Counted from the first letter of the stretch, positions 1 through 13,308 are shown. The stretch is 64,000 bases of DNA from Syncephalis plumigaleata (GCA_025201365.1 JAIXMF010000002.1:1798001-1862000), one strand, 5' to 3'. Numbers and translations: made by a program. The notes: a model not told the origin generated them from the letters alone.

Positions 1-579
1 CGAGCTAGATAATCCGCAATGGTAATGCCAGGAGTGGCGCGTGAATGAATCGCGTAAGATGTTGTGGATCCAACGGGATACGATCATTGTATATCATTAA
101 CTGATCGATAACATGAGCTATTATGAAGTAAACAAAGATGTATGAACCGATTAGTCACACGTATATACACATTCTAGTACTAGTATTTCATGTCTAGGTC
201 TGCCATCATCTTCATTGTTACCATTCATGTTGCTACTTACCAATAATACGAGCCACATCATTGGGTTGGCTTCACCGAAATCGGCCGGTAACTCAGTTAC
301 CGAAATCTTATTATCTACCGCATCCACATCTTTAAGGGATGACATGAGTGAAGACGACGAGTCCATTATCATTGTTGCTTCAGTGGGCATTGCACCGTAA
401 TGCTTATCTGATATTTGAGCCGGAATGACTACAAATGACTGACTAGAAGTTGTGGTCGTATTGGAATCGAGAGACGACTGAGATCGCGATGGTTGTTCCG
501 GTTGAATGCTCATTGGAATATAATCTGTGACGGCTGCGCCGAACACAGGAGATAATTGGCCAAGAAGCCAGGTAAGCAT
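1..579 (-). CDS. Pho80/PCL-like cyclin, partial (runs off left edge)
   Basis: Two exons are visible, 579-241 and 117-1, joined over an intron with a GTAAGTAGC donor and a TAATAG acceptor. The first 85 or so residues are Ser/Thr-rich and low in complexity. After them comes the start of a cyclin fold: ARIIAHVIDQLMIYNDRIPL, then LTRFIHA and TPGITIADYLAR, which matches the Pho80/Pcl pattern of a short helix, ND, then LTRFH..P.I...DYL.R. Such cyclins bind Pho85-type CDKs in phosphate and cell-cycle signalling. Reading the two cyclin segments in register needs one extra base near 251 and one near 35, both in short runs of G or C. The start at 579 is the first ATG in frame, and an upstream exon cannot be excluded. 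Most of the cyclin box lies outside the window, so the family call rests on about 40 residues. Confidence 0.5.
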
Positions 580-1833
580 CAAAGGTCGTAAACAGATGAC
601 AGCAATGCTTCTCGTCTAGCAATGCTGCACAACTGACTAGAGAAGACGACAACGACAAAGTCTCAATAGATAATATGAATAGGTCAATCGCTTCCTATGT
701 TTCCTTGAAGAAAAAGGAAAAAGTTTTTCAGTACACGGAAATCAAATTGGACTATAAACTAAAGAGCAGTATGTCTCTTCGTGTGTGTGTCGCCTAGACT
801 AGAAGCACTAATGAAAAAGAAAGATAGTGCGATTTTGTTCAGGATAAAAGATACAATACGTCAATGCTACTGAACACGGTGGAATAGGAGTGGTTCAATT
901 AAAGGATGAATAAAGGAACAATAGTAAAAAAGGTGAGCGAACGAGTGAGAGAGAGGAGGGGAAAAGGGAAGAAATCGATTGGCTAAATGGAATGGAATGG
1001 AAAAGAGACGGAAGCGGACGAAAAAAACCGTCAGTTTCTCGCTGAGAGTAATAATGCTATGGAAGATGGTGTGTGTGTGGTTGTTTTCTGGCTCTCTCTA
1101 CACTTGCAATAGTAGAGGAGTAATGGTTGTGTTGTAATAGTAAATGGAATACACGCGCTAGCAACTTCAATCACAAGCAATGGTTAAAGAAAAAAAGCAT
1201 GAGGAAGCGGAAGAACGTGTGTCTCGGGGAAGAGCGTGTACACGACACTGTTGATGGCACTTTATTATACAAGGATTGGCCGAGCCGAGTCCTGTAGCAC
1301 CAGCTTATCATCACTACTACCAAATAATTGGGATCACGGCTTTGCTTGAGAAGTGACAGCAACTTGTAATGATGACAGGTTACATTCATGTATATATACT
1401 GACTGCTAATAATAGATCTATACAATTGGTAATAAGATAAATGATTCAATGATTCATCATAGTCTATGGATTATGTTGTCAATGCATTATGCAGCCATAC
1501 CTGCATCTATCTGTCAGCAATAACAATAATAATAAGCAGCAATAGCAATAGCAATAACAATAACAATGGAAGAAGGTGGATTTACTGTATCTTCTCATAT
1601 TGTGCGTAGATCCATTCCTTGTTAGGGCATGGCAGTCATACCCGGATGAAAGGAGGATGATGCGCTGGAATGAATGATGGTATGTGAACATTTGTATATC
1701 CATTTTGTTTATTACAGTGTCATCCTTACCAATGGAGGATGCTAATAGAACAATAGTAATGGTCAAATGGATCTAGAATATCTAATGGCTTTTTGAATAG
1801 CAAATGTATATCTATACTAATTCAGACATTGAA
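580..1833. other. Intergenic, no gene seen
   Basis: About 1.25 kb between the cyclin gene and the TLC gene. I see only short frames without domain features. A CAA/CAATAG-type microsatellite lies near 1518-1567, and a purine-rich stretch near 930-1030. Confidence 0.5.
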
Positions 1834-2842
1834 TTATTTATTACGACGTCGCTTTCGCAAATTATGAATAAACGATAGGACGGCCATTCGTGTCCAGATA
1901 ACATTTAGTACGGTAGCACCACTAAGCAGGACAAATATCATGATGGCGCATGGTTTAGGCAGTTGTCGATAGAAATGCCAGAAGCAGCGTAGATCGGACC
2001 ATTTCGGTATGAGCATACCGGTACGCCCATACTCGATGGCAAGCATCCTCGTCCGTAATTAGCGAGGGTCTGCTGCGATGCCACGGCAGCACTACTCCAA
2101 CGTATAGCATACCATACAGCAATGGGAGCGGTAAACAGTCGTGCTACAATGTAGACGAGCGCTCGTAGTCCCAGTAATATTTGGCGTGTCCTAGGTGACA
2201 GATCGGTAATACGCGATGCTACCCATAACACGTTCACTACGGGTACGGTAAGTTCCGTAATGGTGAGTGGCAAGCCAAAGTAGATGCCACGTTGAAAGAT
2301 GATATAGATCGCAGGGCCTACACTGGTTAGCGTGTGATGGAACCACATCAGTCTATCCTCGTGTGGCTTCATTCCCATCACTAGCATGTCGTACAAGCTG
2401 TAGCCCAGACACTCGTGCATTAGACGTGACATACGCGTGTCCATACCACGGTACAGATCTTTCTGGAATGGGTTGTTGGTGAACATTAGTTGCATACCAC
2501 GGATGCTAATACGTAATGCGTGTACTGTGGATGATAGTCTAGTTTGAAAGAATATTAGCAATGATCAATGGAGTAATAACAAGTGTTGCTTAATTGATGT
2601 TGATATTGATCCACTTACTTTTCCGGTAAATCAATACGATCACCAATGGACAATGCTTGTACGCGTTTTTGATCCAGCAATGGAACAATGCAATACTCGG
2701 CAAATCCATGAAGAAGTGCGTAACGCGTGAATTCCGGCAGCACATTAACCACCATACGAACGTAGTCAGACATGATAAGCAATGCTCCGATGAATAGGAT
2801 GTCGATAATAAACAAGGTAAAAAGGGAAAGACTGAGTGTCAA
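1834..2842 (-). CDS. TLC-domain (TRAM/LAG1/CLN8) multi-pass membrane protein
   Basis: Three exons, about 2842-2619, 2538-2113 and 2047-1834. Both introns end in AG after a GCTAAT branch-like site, and the phases agree (2 and 2). The middle exon carries the TLC signature: MHECLGYSLYDMLVMG followed by WFHHTLTSVG, with the conserved His/Asp and HH pairs between hydrophobic helices. The last exon has a WHFYRQLP segment, a membrane helix and a basic RKRRRNK tail typical of an ER-retained protein. Relatives include TLCD4/TMEM56-like proteins and, more distantly, ceramide synthase; the Lag1 catalytic pattern is not evident, so I do not claim ceramide synthesis. The true start is unresolved: the first in-frame ATG is at 2773, but a hydrophobic stretch continues upstream to about 2842 and may be joined to an earlier exon. 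Confidence 0.7.
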
Positions 2843-4643
2843 GCTATGCTTAACTCGTATCGATACGACATTATAGGATGGATAAATAGATGGATAGATA
2901 TGATTTATAATTTACTATACAACTCTACCATTGAATAGTATCAGGTAAGAAAATGAAATAAGCGATAATAATGATGCCAATATCCCTTGAAATAGATGGA
3001 ATAAACGTGACAAAAGTGCATTAGCTCATAACAATGAATAGATTTTATCGTTTATGACAAGTTGCTATGCTATTTATTAGCACATTATGTTATGCAATAA
3101 AATAAAGTAATAAGCCTGGTATTATTTGATCTACATGATTATACCGAATGAGCACACACCCACACACATGTCCGTTTACTTGCTTGCTCATGTATTATTG
3201 ATTTACTCTTGTTAATGGCATGGCATTGGATAGATACATGTGGATATCCTTGAATGATGTGCTTACTGTTCTCTCTATCCTCCTCTCTCTCTCTCTCTCT
3301 ATCTTTCCTTTGCTCTTCACTGGATAGCAACCATACATTTCATGCTTATTATCAGGCTTTGCACTCGTTTATTAACATTCATCAGTTATTTATTACGTAG
3401 ATTGAAGCTGTGCAAATCTCTCGACCATCCACTTTCTTTCCTTTCTTATATTACCACAATTATTTTACACGTTAATAGATTAAGAGTGAAATAATATTGC
3501 GCTACTATTTCACTATTCATATAAAGCCAAGCCATCTCATACTCAGTACTTGCTCGTATTTATTACCGTTGTAAATATAAGTTGATAGACAAGCGTGTAT
3601 GCATGTGACATCATGTCGTTTGATGTGACATTGTCATGCTTGTTGTGTCGTCCCTTTTAGTGGTGTAATGTCATCTGCCGTTTCGTAGCTGATGGATTTG
3701 CTAGAATTGGCAATCTTCCTTGCCTATCTCACTCTCATTCTCTCACTCTCACTCTCTCGTTTTGGATGATCTCATCAGCCTATCATCAGCCTATATCGCT
3801 GCTGGCACAATCCTTATTCATCTACCTTGGTATAGAACCAATTTGTAAGAAAAAGCAATACTAAACACAACTTTTAAAACAGATTTCTACGTACATTCGG
3901 ATTTATCGGGCAGCATGACATGTGATAAGAGTTGCGATAACATGACAGGTGGCGCCATCAACCATTCTCCAATGATTCTTTTTTATTTACTATGTGGAAG
4001 AGCTGCACGTTCCATGATTCCATGCTTGCCACGTCTCCATCCGGTATCGCTGCCTTGACTGATAATGTGCTTTGCTACATATCATGAGCAGTGACACCAT
4101 CCTCGTTTGTTTCACGTTCATTCTCTTCGTCTTCTTATTCTTTGCACACTCGTGGTCTCGCTTATTCTTCATTTGCACTCTTTTTCTCTTTCTATCTCTC
4201 TATCTATCTATCTCTCGGTACTATTTCTACGTATATTTACTTTGTACCTCCTCACTAAACGTACTATACACTTTTCTGCTCCATTGATATTGCAATTACT
4301 ATTGGTGTGACTGGAAATAAATACCCTTCTATAGACATTTTCATCACCATTCTATTGTCAAGTCATATTACACGGTGGGCGGAATTCCCAGCTCTGTGGT
4401 CAGGAAGAAAAAAAGACCGCGCTCTCCTTTCCTTCTCCGCTTTTTAAAGGCAACCAACCCTGCACACAACTCACTCGTCTTACACCTCGACGCTAACTCA
4501 CCACACCATCACTCGTTTATTCGCTGTCCAACTCGCATTGTCTTCTCGCTTTCCTCTCTTACGTCTATACGTTCGATAGTCCATTAAACGTATCATAACG
4601 CCACACTACGTTCGGTAAACGTGCGTGTAGTGCTGCCGCTATA
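2843..4643. other. Intergenic, no gene seen
   Basis: About 1.8 kb between divergently transcribed genes. It is AT-rich, with a CT microsatellite at about 3283-3302 and a pyrimidine-rich stretch on the + strand from about 4095 to 4270. It presumably holds both promoters. I see no convincing frame. Confidence 0.5.
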
Positions 4644-6108
4644 ATGCATTCCTCTATGCCAATACGGCCAATAACGCCGCCACCACCACCAACACTACCG
4701 CTACCACTATGGCCAATAGTACGAATAACAGTAACAGCAGCAGCAGCCAGCAGTGCTGGCAGTAATGTACGTCGTCGTGGACATCGTACTACGCCTTCAG
4801 TAACCTTGACTGCGACACCTGTTACTTCAGCGACCGCTGCACCTATTGCAGCTACGGCTAACGCGGCTGCCTCGACGGTAACATCGACGGCACGTCACAT
4901 CCGATCGGCCACCCTCACGTATTTCTCCACCAAGGAGGAACTCATCAAGGGTTGCGCGGAGGAATACCGTAGCAAGGTAGTGGCGTTCATGGAGGCCAAA
5001 GAGGAACGCTTGCTAGAAGTAGCCGAAGCGGCCGTGGAACGGTATCGTCAAGCAGCACGTATCGGTGTGGATCGGTTGCTATCCTTTGAGGAATTACCGC
5101 GAGAATGGCAAGAAAATCAATATATCCATACAGGGTAAGTGAATCGAGTAATAGCAATAACCATTCATTAATTTGTTGGATAATGTAGATATCGTTTTGT
5201 GGCATCGAAAAAGGAGTGTTTCCTAAGCATCTTCCGTCTGTAAGTATTCGTATTACTTACTATTCAGTATAATTACATGAACTAATTCATCTTATACAAT
5301 TATTATTACTATTACTATTAGACATAACGAAACCGGTAATATTTGGACACATCTACTAGGTGCACTATTTGTACTGTGCCTGGCCTTTTATTGCCATTTA
5401 AATCAACTACCTCATGCCAGCATTAGTGATCATGCCGTGTTTCTCTTCTTCTTTATCGCGGCTACAACATGTCTATGCTGTTCCGTGCTATTCCACACGT
5501 TCACCTGCCACGTACGTCTTACGATCATGAAGCGTGCAGCTACCCTCGACTACATTGGCATCTCGCTCCTTATCGCTGCCTCTATTGTCATGACCGAATA
5601 CTACGGCTTCTATTGCGATCCATTCTACGCTCGTATCTACATGGTGACGGCGGCCATTGCCGGTGCCACCGGTTTCATAGTACCTTGGTTTGACTGGTTC
5701 GACAAACGCGGTAAGTTACTACCACTACTATTACTACTACTGAAACAAATATCAATACAAATGCTGATACTGTTGCATGCATTAGAGTATCGCTTGGTGC
5801 GTACGAGTGTATTTCTACTAATGAGCGCTGTCGGTATCTTTCCCCTAATGCACATGTTTGGTGCTCGTGACATTGGAGCGACCTTCCACTTTATTACACC
5901 GCTTCTCTGGTCGGTGCTCATGTATGTGACGGGTGTGTTCCTCTACGCTAACCATTATCCCGAGCGACTCTTCCCCGGCTGGTTCGATCGTTGGGGTAGT
6001 TCACATCAGTTCTGGCATATCTTTGTCGTCGCGGGTATTTGGTATCAATACTGCGCGGGACTACACTATCATGCTCATCGATATAGCTATGGTTGTATCT
6101 TGCATTAA
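4644..6108 (+). CDS. PAQR family receptor (adiponectin receptor / hemolysin III-like)
   Basis: Four exons, 4644-5134, 5189-5239, 5322-5710 and 5786-6108, give 417 residues with consistent phases (2, 2, 1). Residues 1-90 are a low-complexity Thr/Ala/Pro-rich cytosolic leader. A short helical segment follows, then the PAQR core: RLHNETGNIWTHLLGALF (the conserved E.GN.W.H motif), a CSVLFHTF helix, LDYIGISLLI and a C-terminal SSHQFWHIFVVAG helix. The three membrane-facing zinc-site histidine regions (SxxxH in the second helix and HQ.WH near the end) are visible. About seven membrane spans are predicted by eye. Fungal homologues (Izh proteins) act in zinc and sterol homeostasis and osmotin sensing; the role here is inferred. 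Fully open after splicing. Confidence 0.88.
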
Positions 6109-6485
6109 TGAAATAATACTGCAAATTAAATAGCGAAACACTACTTATTTTATTGCTATATTATTGCACCATACAAAGTATTATCACTATTACTATTACA
6201 CTCTCTTTCTTTCTTTCTTTTTAAAGTATTTTGCTTTTAATTTTACCCGCTATCACTTATATATTTGACTGTCATCATCATCGATATTATTATTGGTATT
6301 ATTATGAACTACCTTATAGATTTATTTAATATTACTACAACTATACACCCAATACTTAAATAAAATGCTCGTCATTCTATTTCCCTTTAATCAATGATTG
6401 TATATATATAATGTATACTACTAGATAATATAATATACCTTTATTAGAACACAAGAAATCTATTTAACATGAATCAAAAAGGAAA
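6109..6485. other. Convergent 3' spacer
   Basis: About 380 bp of AT-rich sequence between two converging genes. It holds AATAAA-like signals (for example near 6358) and a short CTTT run. No gene seen. Confidence 0.5.
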
Positions 6486-7862
6486 TTAATTCACTCCTAA
6501 ATTCATGTTTGACCACTTTGACTCTAGAGATTTCAAGTGTTTCCAGAATTCTTCGGGTGTTTTACGATCCTTAGCCACAGGAACAAACATCTTCTTGAGT
6601 ATTCTTCGTAGGAATGCGCTGGGTGTGTTGCGATACACCTTCATCTGTAGTCGGATGTCCATCAAACTATCACGATATTTCGATGCTAGATTCTTGCCCT
6701 TCTTGTCAGGAACATCGAATAGCAAGGCGTAATACAACGATGCAATGCTCCATAATTCATTTTTACGTGGATCAACATAGCTTTGCATCCTCCATTCCGG
6801 CGAGTCGATTGCATAGGATTTATGTGGCATATTGAGGAAGACGTTGCCTCGAGCGAATCGTAAAAGTTCCGCCTCTTTATAATCATAAAGCTGAATTTGT
6901 GGCTGACCATTTGCATTGGTTGTAACGCATATTGCTAAAGAGTAGTCATTTGTTATGAATGAGGGAGATAAGGTAACATGGTCACAACACGTTATGTTAC
7001 TTACAGCCTGGTGTATAGGTATTATACGAGATATGATATCGATTCAAATAGGCAGCTCCTAATAGGAAATACGATTAGCGTATGACTCGTCGTTACACGT
7101 CATATTACTCCTCGCTACTTACCACGAAGTGTTTGCTTAAGTAGATTAAACAACACCACGGCCCTTGGCTGTTTTGCCCCCTCCGTAGATAATAGTCAAG
7201 CTGTATATCACATGGTGGTGGCAGAATACTACACTCCAAACTAATATAGGTGGCTTCTTCGCTCATATCAGCTGGGACTTTAGAAGAAAAATGTAATAGC
7301 GGACGGCGAACATATATTTCACCGTCATTATCGATTTCACCGTCCCGCTTATCGATTTCATCGTTATCATTATCGGTTTGAACATCGTTTACTTCCGCGA
7401 TACGCTAATATATATGTATATATGTATATATTGCAAATTAGCCATTATCAGACAAGTTCAATCGTGATATGTGATAAACTTACCCTGTAAACGTTGAATT
7501 CGGGAAATCCAGTGGTGCCTTCTCTGGCACAGGTGACACGTACTTCCTTTCCTTTGTAAATTCCTGCCACTATAGGTAAGCGACCATCATTATTATTAAT
7601 GGGGCCACTAGTAATGACGAGTTCGTTTAAGCCAAATGCTCCTGGTTTATGAAGAGGTTGGTATAGAAAATGGGATGCTAATAGTTATCACAGTAAGCTT
7701 AGTCTTATATGGCAGATATACTAGTATACTATGCTACGTACGTTGTTTGTAATTGGTGAGTACGGTAGTGGTTGTGCTTGCTCCATTCTGTTCCGCTTTA
7801 ACAAGCAGTAAACTTGAAGCAACAACCACAAGTGTGACGCATAAATGAGCTCTAAGAAACAT
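6486..7862 (-). CDS. Secreted pseudokinase, paralog 1
   Basis: Five exons, 7862-7742, 7677-7484, 7404-7123, 7058-7005 and 6934-6486, about 366 residues. The N-terminus is a signal peptide (MFLRAHLCVTLVVVASSLLL, cleavage near KA). A degenerate protein-kinase fold follows. The beta3 region reads KGKEVRVTC. A helix-E-like segment is LFNLLKQTLRGAAYLNRYHI. Where HRD should be there is SYNTY; the DFG position reads YDYKEA; the APE position is SPEW. The F helix is retained as RKNELWSIASLYYALL. Catalytic Asp residues are therefore missing and I call it a pseudokinase. The 54-nt fourth exon with phase-1 ends recurs in paralogs 2 and 4. One base seems missing in the C-run at 7177-7181, since phases agree only after adding it. 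Function unknown; export is inferred from the signal peptide. Confidence 0.7.
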
Positions 7863-7955
7863 TATAGAGTGAGTAGGAGTGTCTAGCGAAGCGAGGAAAG
7901 AGTAGCAAGTGTGACGATAGAACAATAATGGACGCTTTACATCATGGCACTGTCG

Positions 7956-7963
7956 TATTTATA
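7956..7963 (-). promoter_or_regulatory. TATA box of pseudokinase 1
   Basis: TATAAATA on the minus strand, 94 bp upstream of the ATG at 7862. The other three pseudokinase genes have a similar box at nearly the same distance. Confidence 0.5.
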
Positions 7964-8034
7964 CTTTTAGATAGATAGATAAATAGATAGATAGATAAAT
8001 GAACGGATAAATGGAAAAATAAAGCTTTATTATT

Positions 8035-8397
8035 TTACATGTGGTGTTTACCTATTTTGATTTCGGAATAATCTACGCGTGGATCTATCCAACTAAATTT
8101 GTCGACAACTATCATCATTGTTTCTCCGTCTTCCAGGTGTAATGTGTGTTCACGTTCGCCTAGTTGACTTGTAGGATGAACACTAGTTCACTTTGGCTTA
8201 TCCTAATATGCCAGATAATAGTAAGCGTAATCATTATAAGGAACTGCAACAAATAACATTTGTCATCCAGTGTAATCAGCGTATGCTTAACCTGTAATGG
8301 AACGTTATCATTCATTTGGCTGAAATGGATTTGAAATAAAAAGGTTGAAAGAAATACCAAATTGTAATCCATTCAATCTCCATTGATCGTGTATCAT
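8035..8397 (-). CDS. Small spliced gene of unknown function (uncertain model)
   Basis: The 3' part is a coding-looking frame reading TSVHPTSQLGEREHTLHLED and ending FSWIDPRVDYSEIKIGKHHM, with the TAA at 8037-8035 followed at once by AATAAA. Upstream, around 8397-8280, another frame contains MIHDQWRLNGLQFG, and a further segment VKHTLITLDD resembles the EHTLHLED stretch, suggesting a repeated beta-strand unit. Plausible introns exist (TTTCAG acceptor near 8321, CTAG acceptor near 8179), but I could not find one splice pattern joining all segments. I do not recognise the family. Confidence 0.3.
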
Positions 8398-8786
8398 TCT
8401 GACCAATCAACACGTTCGATTTATTGTTATTGTTTCGATGACAGTTTTTCGTGTTTGTCTGCGTGTCTGCATGTATGCATAGATGATTTGTTTATTCGAC
8501 CACATACACGTACACGTACACGATTATTGTTGTTATTACTTTAACTATTTTCTCCCTTTTTTCTTCTACCATTGTTACTGCTGTCCAGTTCGTTTATCAT
8601 CTTATATCAATCAGTTATATGGTATTCTAAATATTATTAGGTGTGCCATTAGTATATTGTAATCGAATTGATTCCACAATTTGACTATTACGCAGCATAG
8701 TACACATATTGTTATCACGCGTTTCAATCTGACAATATAGTTGTAATTCACGCATAACTATATTGTCTACCAGTTAATCAATCAAT
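8398..8786. other. Intergenic, divergent promoter region
   Basis: About 390 bp upstream of the kinesin, AT-rich with CACGTACACGTACACG repeats near 8505. No gene seen. Confidence 0.4.
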
Positions 8787-11700
8787 ATGACGCATGACGA
8801 ACCCGTCAATGAAGTCACCAACCCAGACGTACAAGTGACATCCAATACTGATAACGCGACTAGTAACAATGACAACAGTGACAATAACAGTATGCACCAC
8901 ATAATGAAGAAGCAACTACTACCATCGACAATGAACCCGATAACAATGAGGCAACACCCGCGGCAATCACGGTTGCTGTACGTGTTCGTCCACTTACTGA
9001 GAAGGAGCGTGGTATGATGGCCACTGAACCACAAGATCGATACAACTTCAACTCTAGTGCCGCTTTATCTTCAAGTGATAGCAACAATAGCGGGTCATCA
9101 TTGCGTAAAGTAATATCCGTCATCGATGATCGTATGCTAGTGTTTGACCCACCTGTGAGTGCAAGATCAACAGCTGGCTCGGGTCATGGCTTTGGAGGCA
9201 CTCGATTAAATACTGCATCCGGTGGACGTCGTTCGAAAGACGTTCGATTCGCATTTGATCGTGTATTTAACGAGGAAGCCACTCAGGAACAAGTGTTCTC
9301 CGGTACGACAAAGCAATTGATAACCTCGGTGTTAAATGGATTCAACGCTACCGTGTTTGCCTACGGTGTAAGTAATCATTTGGATTCTTGACATGTATGT
9401 CACGTATACTAATATGATTCTAATTGTTACGCTTATAGGCAACAGGATGTGGTAAAACACATACTATCAGGTAACCTATTTATTTATCTATTTATTATGG
9501 AATGATTTGTTAATATTGATATAGTGGCACACCAGATGATCCAGGCATTATTTTCTTAACAATGCGCGAGCTATTCGAGAAGATCCAGGCCAATGAGGAG
9601 GAGATAGCCACTGATATATCTATATCGTATCTTGAAGTGTACAATGAAACTATATGCGATCTACTCATAAGTGAAGGTGGTCGAGGACGACCATTGGCAC
9701 TACGAGAGGATCAGAATGGTGTTATGGTAGCAGGTCTAAGTGAGCATCATCCGAAAACGGTAGGTTTATTTAGTATTGCATCATTGACATGCGACTTTTC
9801 TTTACTCATTTACGTATACGATCATTGTAGCCGGATGAGGTTATGCGTCTACTCTTACTCGGCAATAAGAATCGTGCCATGTCGCCCACTTGTGCCAATG
9901 CAGTATCATCACGTTCCCATGCTGTTCTACAGGTCAACATACGACGTCGTCCACGTACAGCTAGTATCAGTAGTAATGTCACGGTAGCCACTATGAGTAT
10001 CATTGATTTAGCGGGTAGTGAACGTGCCAGTGTTACCAAGAATACAGGTGGTCGATTACTAGAAGGTAATTGATGATATATATGCATATATACATATACA
10101 TATATATATACTAATTTGTTATGATGATTTAGGCGCGAGTATTAATCGATCATTATTAGGTAAGCAAAGTATCTTACACATAATCACTAATGACAAAATA
10201 ATACTAACGTGTTGAATTAGCTCTCGGCAATTGTATTAATGCTCTTTGCGATGAACGTAAATCGGCGCACATCCCATATCGTGACAGCAAGTTGACACGT
10301 CTATTGAAATTCTCACTTGGTGGCAATTGTCGCACTGTCATGATTGTATGCGTTAGTCCTTGCTCGATTCACTATGAGGAAACGCATAACACGCTCAAGT
10401 ATGCGAATCGTGCCAAGAACATCAAGACGAATGTGGCGCGCAATACGGTTAATGTCACGATGCACGTATCACAATATCGTCGTATCATCACCGAACTTAA
10501 AGGCGAGGTAGCCGAGTTAAAACGGAAACTTCGACTATCGCGTGGCACACCAGGCACGAGTAATGCCGTGTCACGCCCGACAAGACCTACCGCTACCTCG
10601 GCCGTCAGTGCACCCGCAAATAACGATCATGGCTTATCGCCATCTAGTAGATCTGCGGTAGACAAGGAATTACAACGACTAGCGCGTGTATACACGGCCA
10701 GCCATTCAATTGAGGGCGATTTTGCCGAGTGTGCATTTGCCGTAGAGGCCTGCCAGCAACAACGGGAATGGATGTCATTCTGGTGTAAGGCATTCGACGA
10801 ATGTCGATCCAAAGATCCGAATGCTGCTTCCTCGGCTCTGTCATTCTATCAGACGGCCGAACAAATCTCATCCGAGGCTGCCACTCGTGCCACTCAGTTG
10901 GGACAGCAACGGGATCGTGCCGAGAAATTGTTATCGGATCAGCGTGCGGTAGCCTCACAAATTGTAGCAACCAGTTTTCCAGGCATGCGTCGACGTGAAC
11001 GAGAACTGGCTCAACGTGAATTCAATCGAGAACACGATCGACTCGAGTTGATGGCCGCCAATATTCGATTGGAAAAGGCATTGGCCGCCTCGCAACAACA
11101 GCTAATGCGTATCTCCAATTGTATCAATGAATTCGCCAAGAGTAACGCGTTGCAACTATCAAGCCTGCGCACATGTCTACGTATGGCAGAGACATGGGGA
11201 CCGGAGGGAGCAACGTGCATTGCTAGCATGAACGATATTTACATGCAAGCCATTCAGTCATTCACATCATTAACACAGCTTATCAATCCTCATGGCGATA
11301 CCAGTACATCAACTATGAAAACCGATAGCACAAATGATAATCAATCGACATTACAAGCCACACCAATGTCCATTGATAGTAATGATACAACAACATCATC
11401 GACATCAGCATTGACATCAGCATCGACATCATCAGCAACCAATACTACAACGAGTAATACGACAATACCTGCCACATTACCATCGCGATCAACAAGTGTA
11501 TTAGGTAGTGGTACACAAGGACAACTTGACTATAATGCAGTAACTCGTATGCTAGCCTATATCCGTCATCCACCCATTAATACAGCAACGAGTGCTGCCA
11601 ATAGTAATGGCAATCAAGGTGCACCACAACGATCAGTTACAATACAACGAGTGGTATCGTCACCTGCTCGTCGACGTCGTCTCACTCCGGTTAAATCTGC

Positions 11701-12922
11701 CGTGATGACTGGAGCACGACGATTGGCAGCAACAGGATCTCGGACATCATCACTGTTGAATGCAGCACTCACTTCTGCTGCTAATGCTAATGCTACTGCA
11801 TCATCATCATCATCGGCAGCAGCATCTAATACACTAGCTAATGGTGGTGCTCGTCGTGTTCTCGTATCTACCAGTAAATCAACAAAAGATCCATCTCCTA
11901 TACCAATGCGATCAAGTCTCAAGGATCCTAATCGACCCAGACGTCCTGGAGGTAATGGTAAATCAGTCGTCATTATTAGTCCAAGAACTGAAGCAGCAAT
12001 GCAATCAACTAAACGACCCATCGATGATGATGATGCTAACAATGAGTCCGAGAAGTCAAACAATGAACGTAATGCAAAGACGACTGTATCTTCATCGCAA
12101 TCGATATTGAACAAGCGTATATCACCACCTCATCTTAGTAAGCGTAGTCGATCCTCGCCCAATTCAAGTGAAATCATATCAACACGGGATTCAAACTTTT
12201 TCAAGAGCAGCTCTACATCTACTACTACTACTATTACACCACCTGAAAAACAACGGAATAGTAGATTATCACCTAGTGGTGTAGGTATTAATGGCAACAC
12301 TAGCGGTCCCATACGTGATACTAGAGCTCGTCGACGTAGTAGAGCCATGGAGGAATCGTTCATCAGCGGTGTACTCGGTCGATTAGAGCGTAACATCACG
12401 AAATCGACTAATCCCGGTGATGTTTCCCTGTTATCTCTACCGAATAATGATGATAAAGCCAATGTGTCATTACTAGATACTAGTCATCGTGCTAATTCAT
12501 CCATTCTAACACGTCGTCGTACTTCAATGATTACACGATCCAGTAATATTCAGAATCTATTAACATCGTCGTCGTCATCATCAACAACAACTAACAATAA
12601 CAATACAAGTAAAGCATCAGCTACTAATTCACGAGCCATGCAACTATTGCAGTCACGTCGAGCTGCTGCTGCTGCATCGTCATCGTCATCATCATCTAAA
12701 GAGAACAATGATCAATCAGTGATCATGGATAGAACACAACGACGTAAACGTCGACAAACAGTTAGCACGGATGTTCTCGCCTTACCGAAAGCAATGGTTA
12801 AATCGGGTAACAATTCGTTCAATGAGGACACGATAAAGACGCGTCCCACACGACGAACAAGCGGTGCCAGTAGTAATTCATCGGCTGAGAAATCAACGCG
12901 TACACGTCCGATTTGGCGTTAG
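8787..12922 (+). CDS. Kinesin-8 family motor protein (Kip3/KIF18-like)
   Basis: Six exons, 8787-9367, 9439-9470, 9525-9759, 9831-10065, 10133-10159 and 10221-12922, about 1270 residues. The motor domain starts with [17 protein letters not shown]. The P-loop [10 protein letters not shown] is split over the exon 1-2 junction. Switch I is [10 protein letters not shown], switch II is [11 protein letters not shown], and [18 protein letters not shown] follows. The end of the motor, [17 protein letters not shown] then [16 protein letters not shown] and a [12 protein letters not shown] coiled-coil neck, is typical of kinesin-8. These plus-end motors shorten microtubules and position spindles and nuclei. 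The last 500 residues are Ser/Thr/Asn-rich, basic and low in complexity. One base appears missing near 8891, because the ATG at 8787 and the motor are otherwise in different frames and the motor frame has no usable ATG before VAVRVRPL. Confidence 0.9.
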
Positions 12923-13308
12923 ATGACAAACGAGCACAAGCTATTATATTCGATATGTTATAGCTATATATATATATATCGATATATCTCGTTTGTTGAT
13001 TGATTAGCTAGTGTTTCTTTTCTTTTTCATTGTTACTTCTTTGCGATATATATCATCATTAGTGCCTATTCCATCTAAATACTTGGCAGTAATATCGGAT
13101 AGTCCTGCTTTCTTTTTTGTAGAATTAAAGTGAACATTACTGTTATTATCATTACTATATATCTATTAATTTGTTTATTGTATTTGTTATAGAATGATAT
13201 AAATGTTGGAATAAAAGAAACACGAACTAATCTTATTATATTATTATTATTATAAAGAAATGAAGAGATGAAGAAAAAAATGAATACCCTCACTCACTTA
13301 CTATGTCG
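12923..13308. other. Convergent 3' spacer
   Basis: About 390 bp, very AT-rich, with an AT-repeat at 12967-12980. No gene seen. Confidence 0.5.

Noticed and set aside
1834-2842. Ceramide synthase (Lag1) identity for the TLC protein
   Set aside because: TLC helices are visible, but the Lag1 signature is not recognisable and the protein is short.
8787-9017. Separate small protein starting at 8787
   Set aside because: Its frame leads directly into the kinesin motor after one added base; the C-terminal half is a shadow of the motor start.
9806-12462. Long minus-strand frames opposite the kinesin
   Set aside because: Shadows of the kinesin coding strand and of its Ser/Thr-rich tail.
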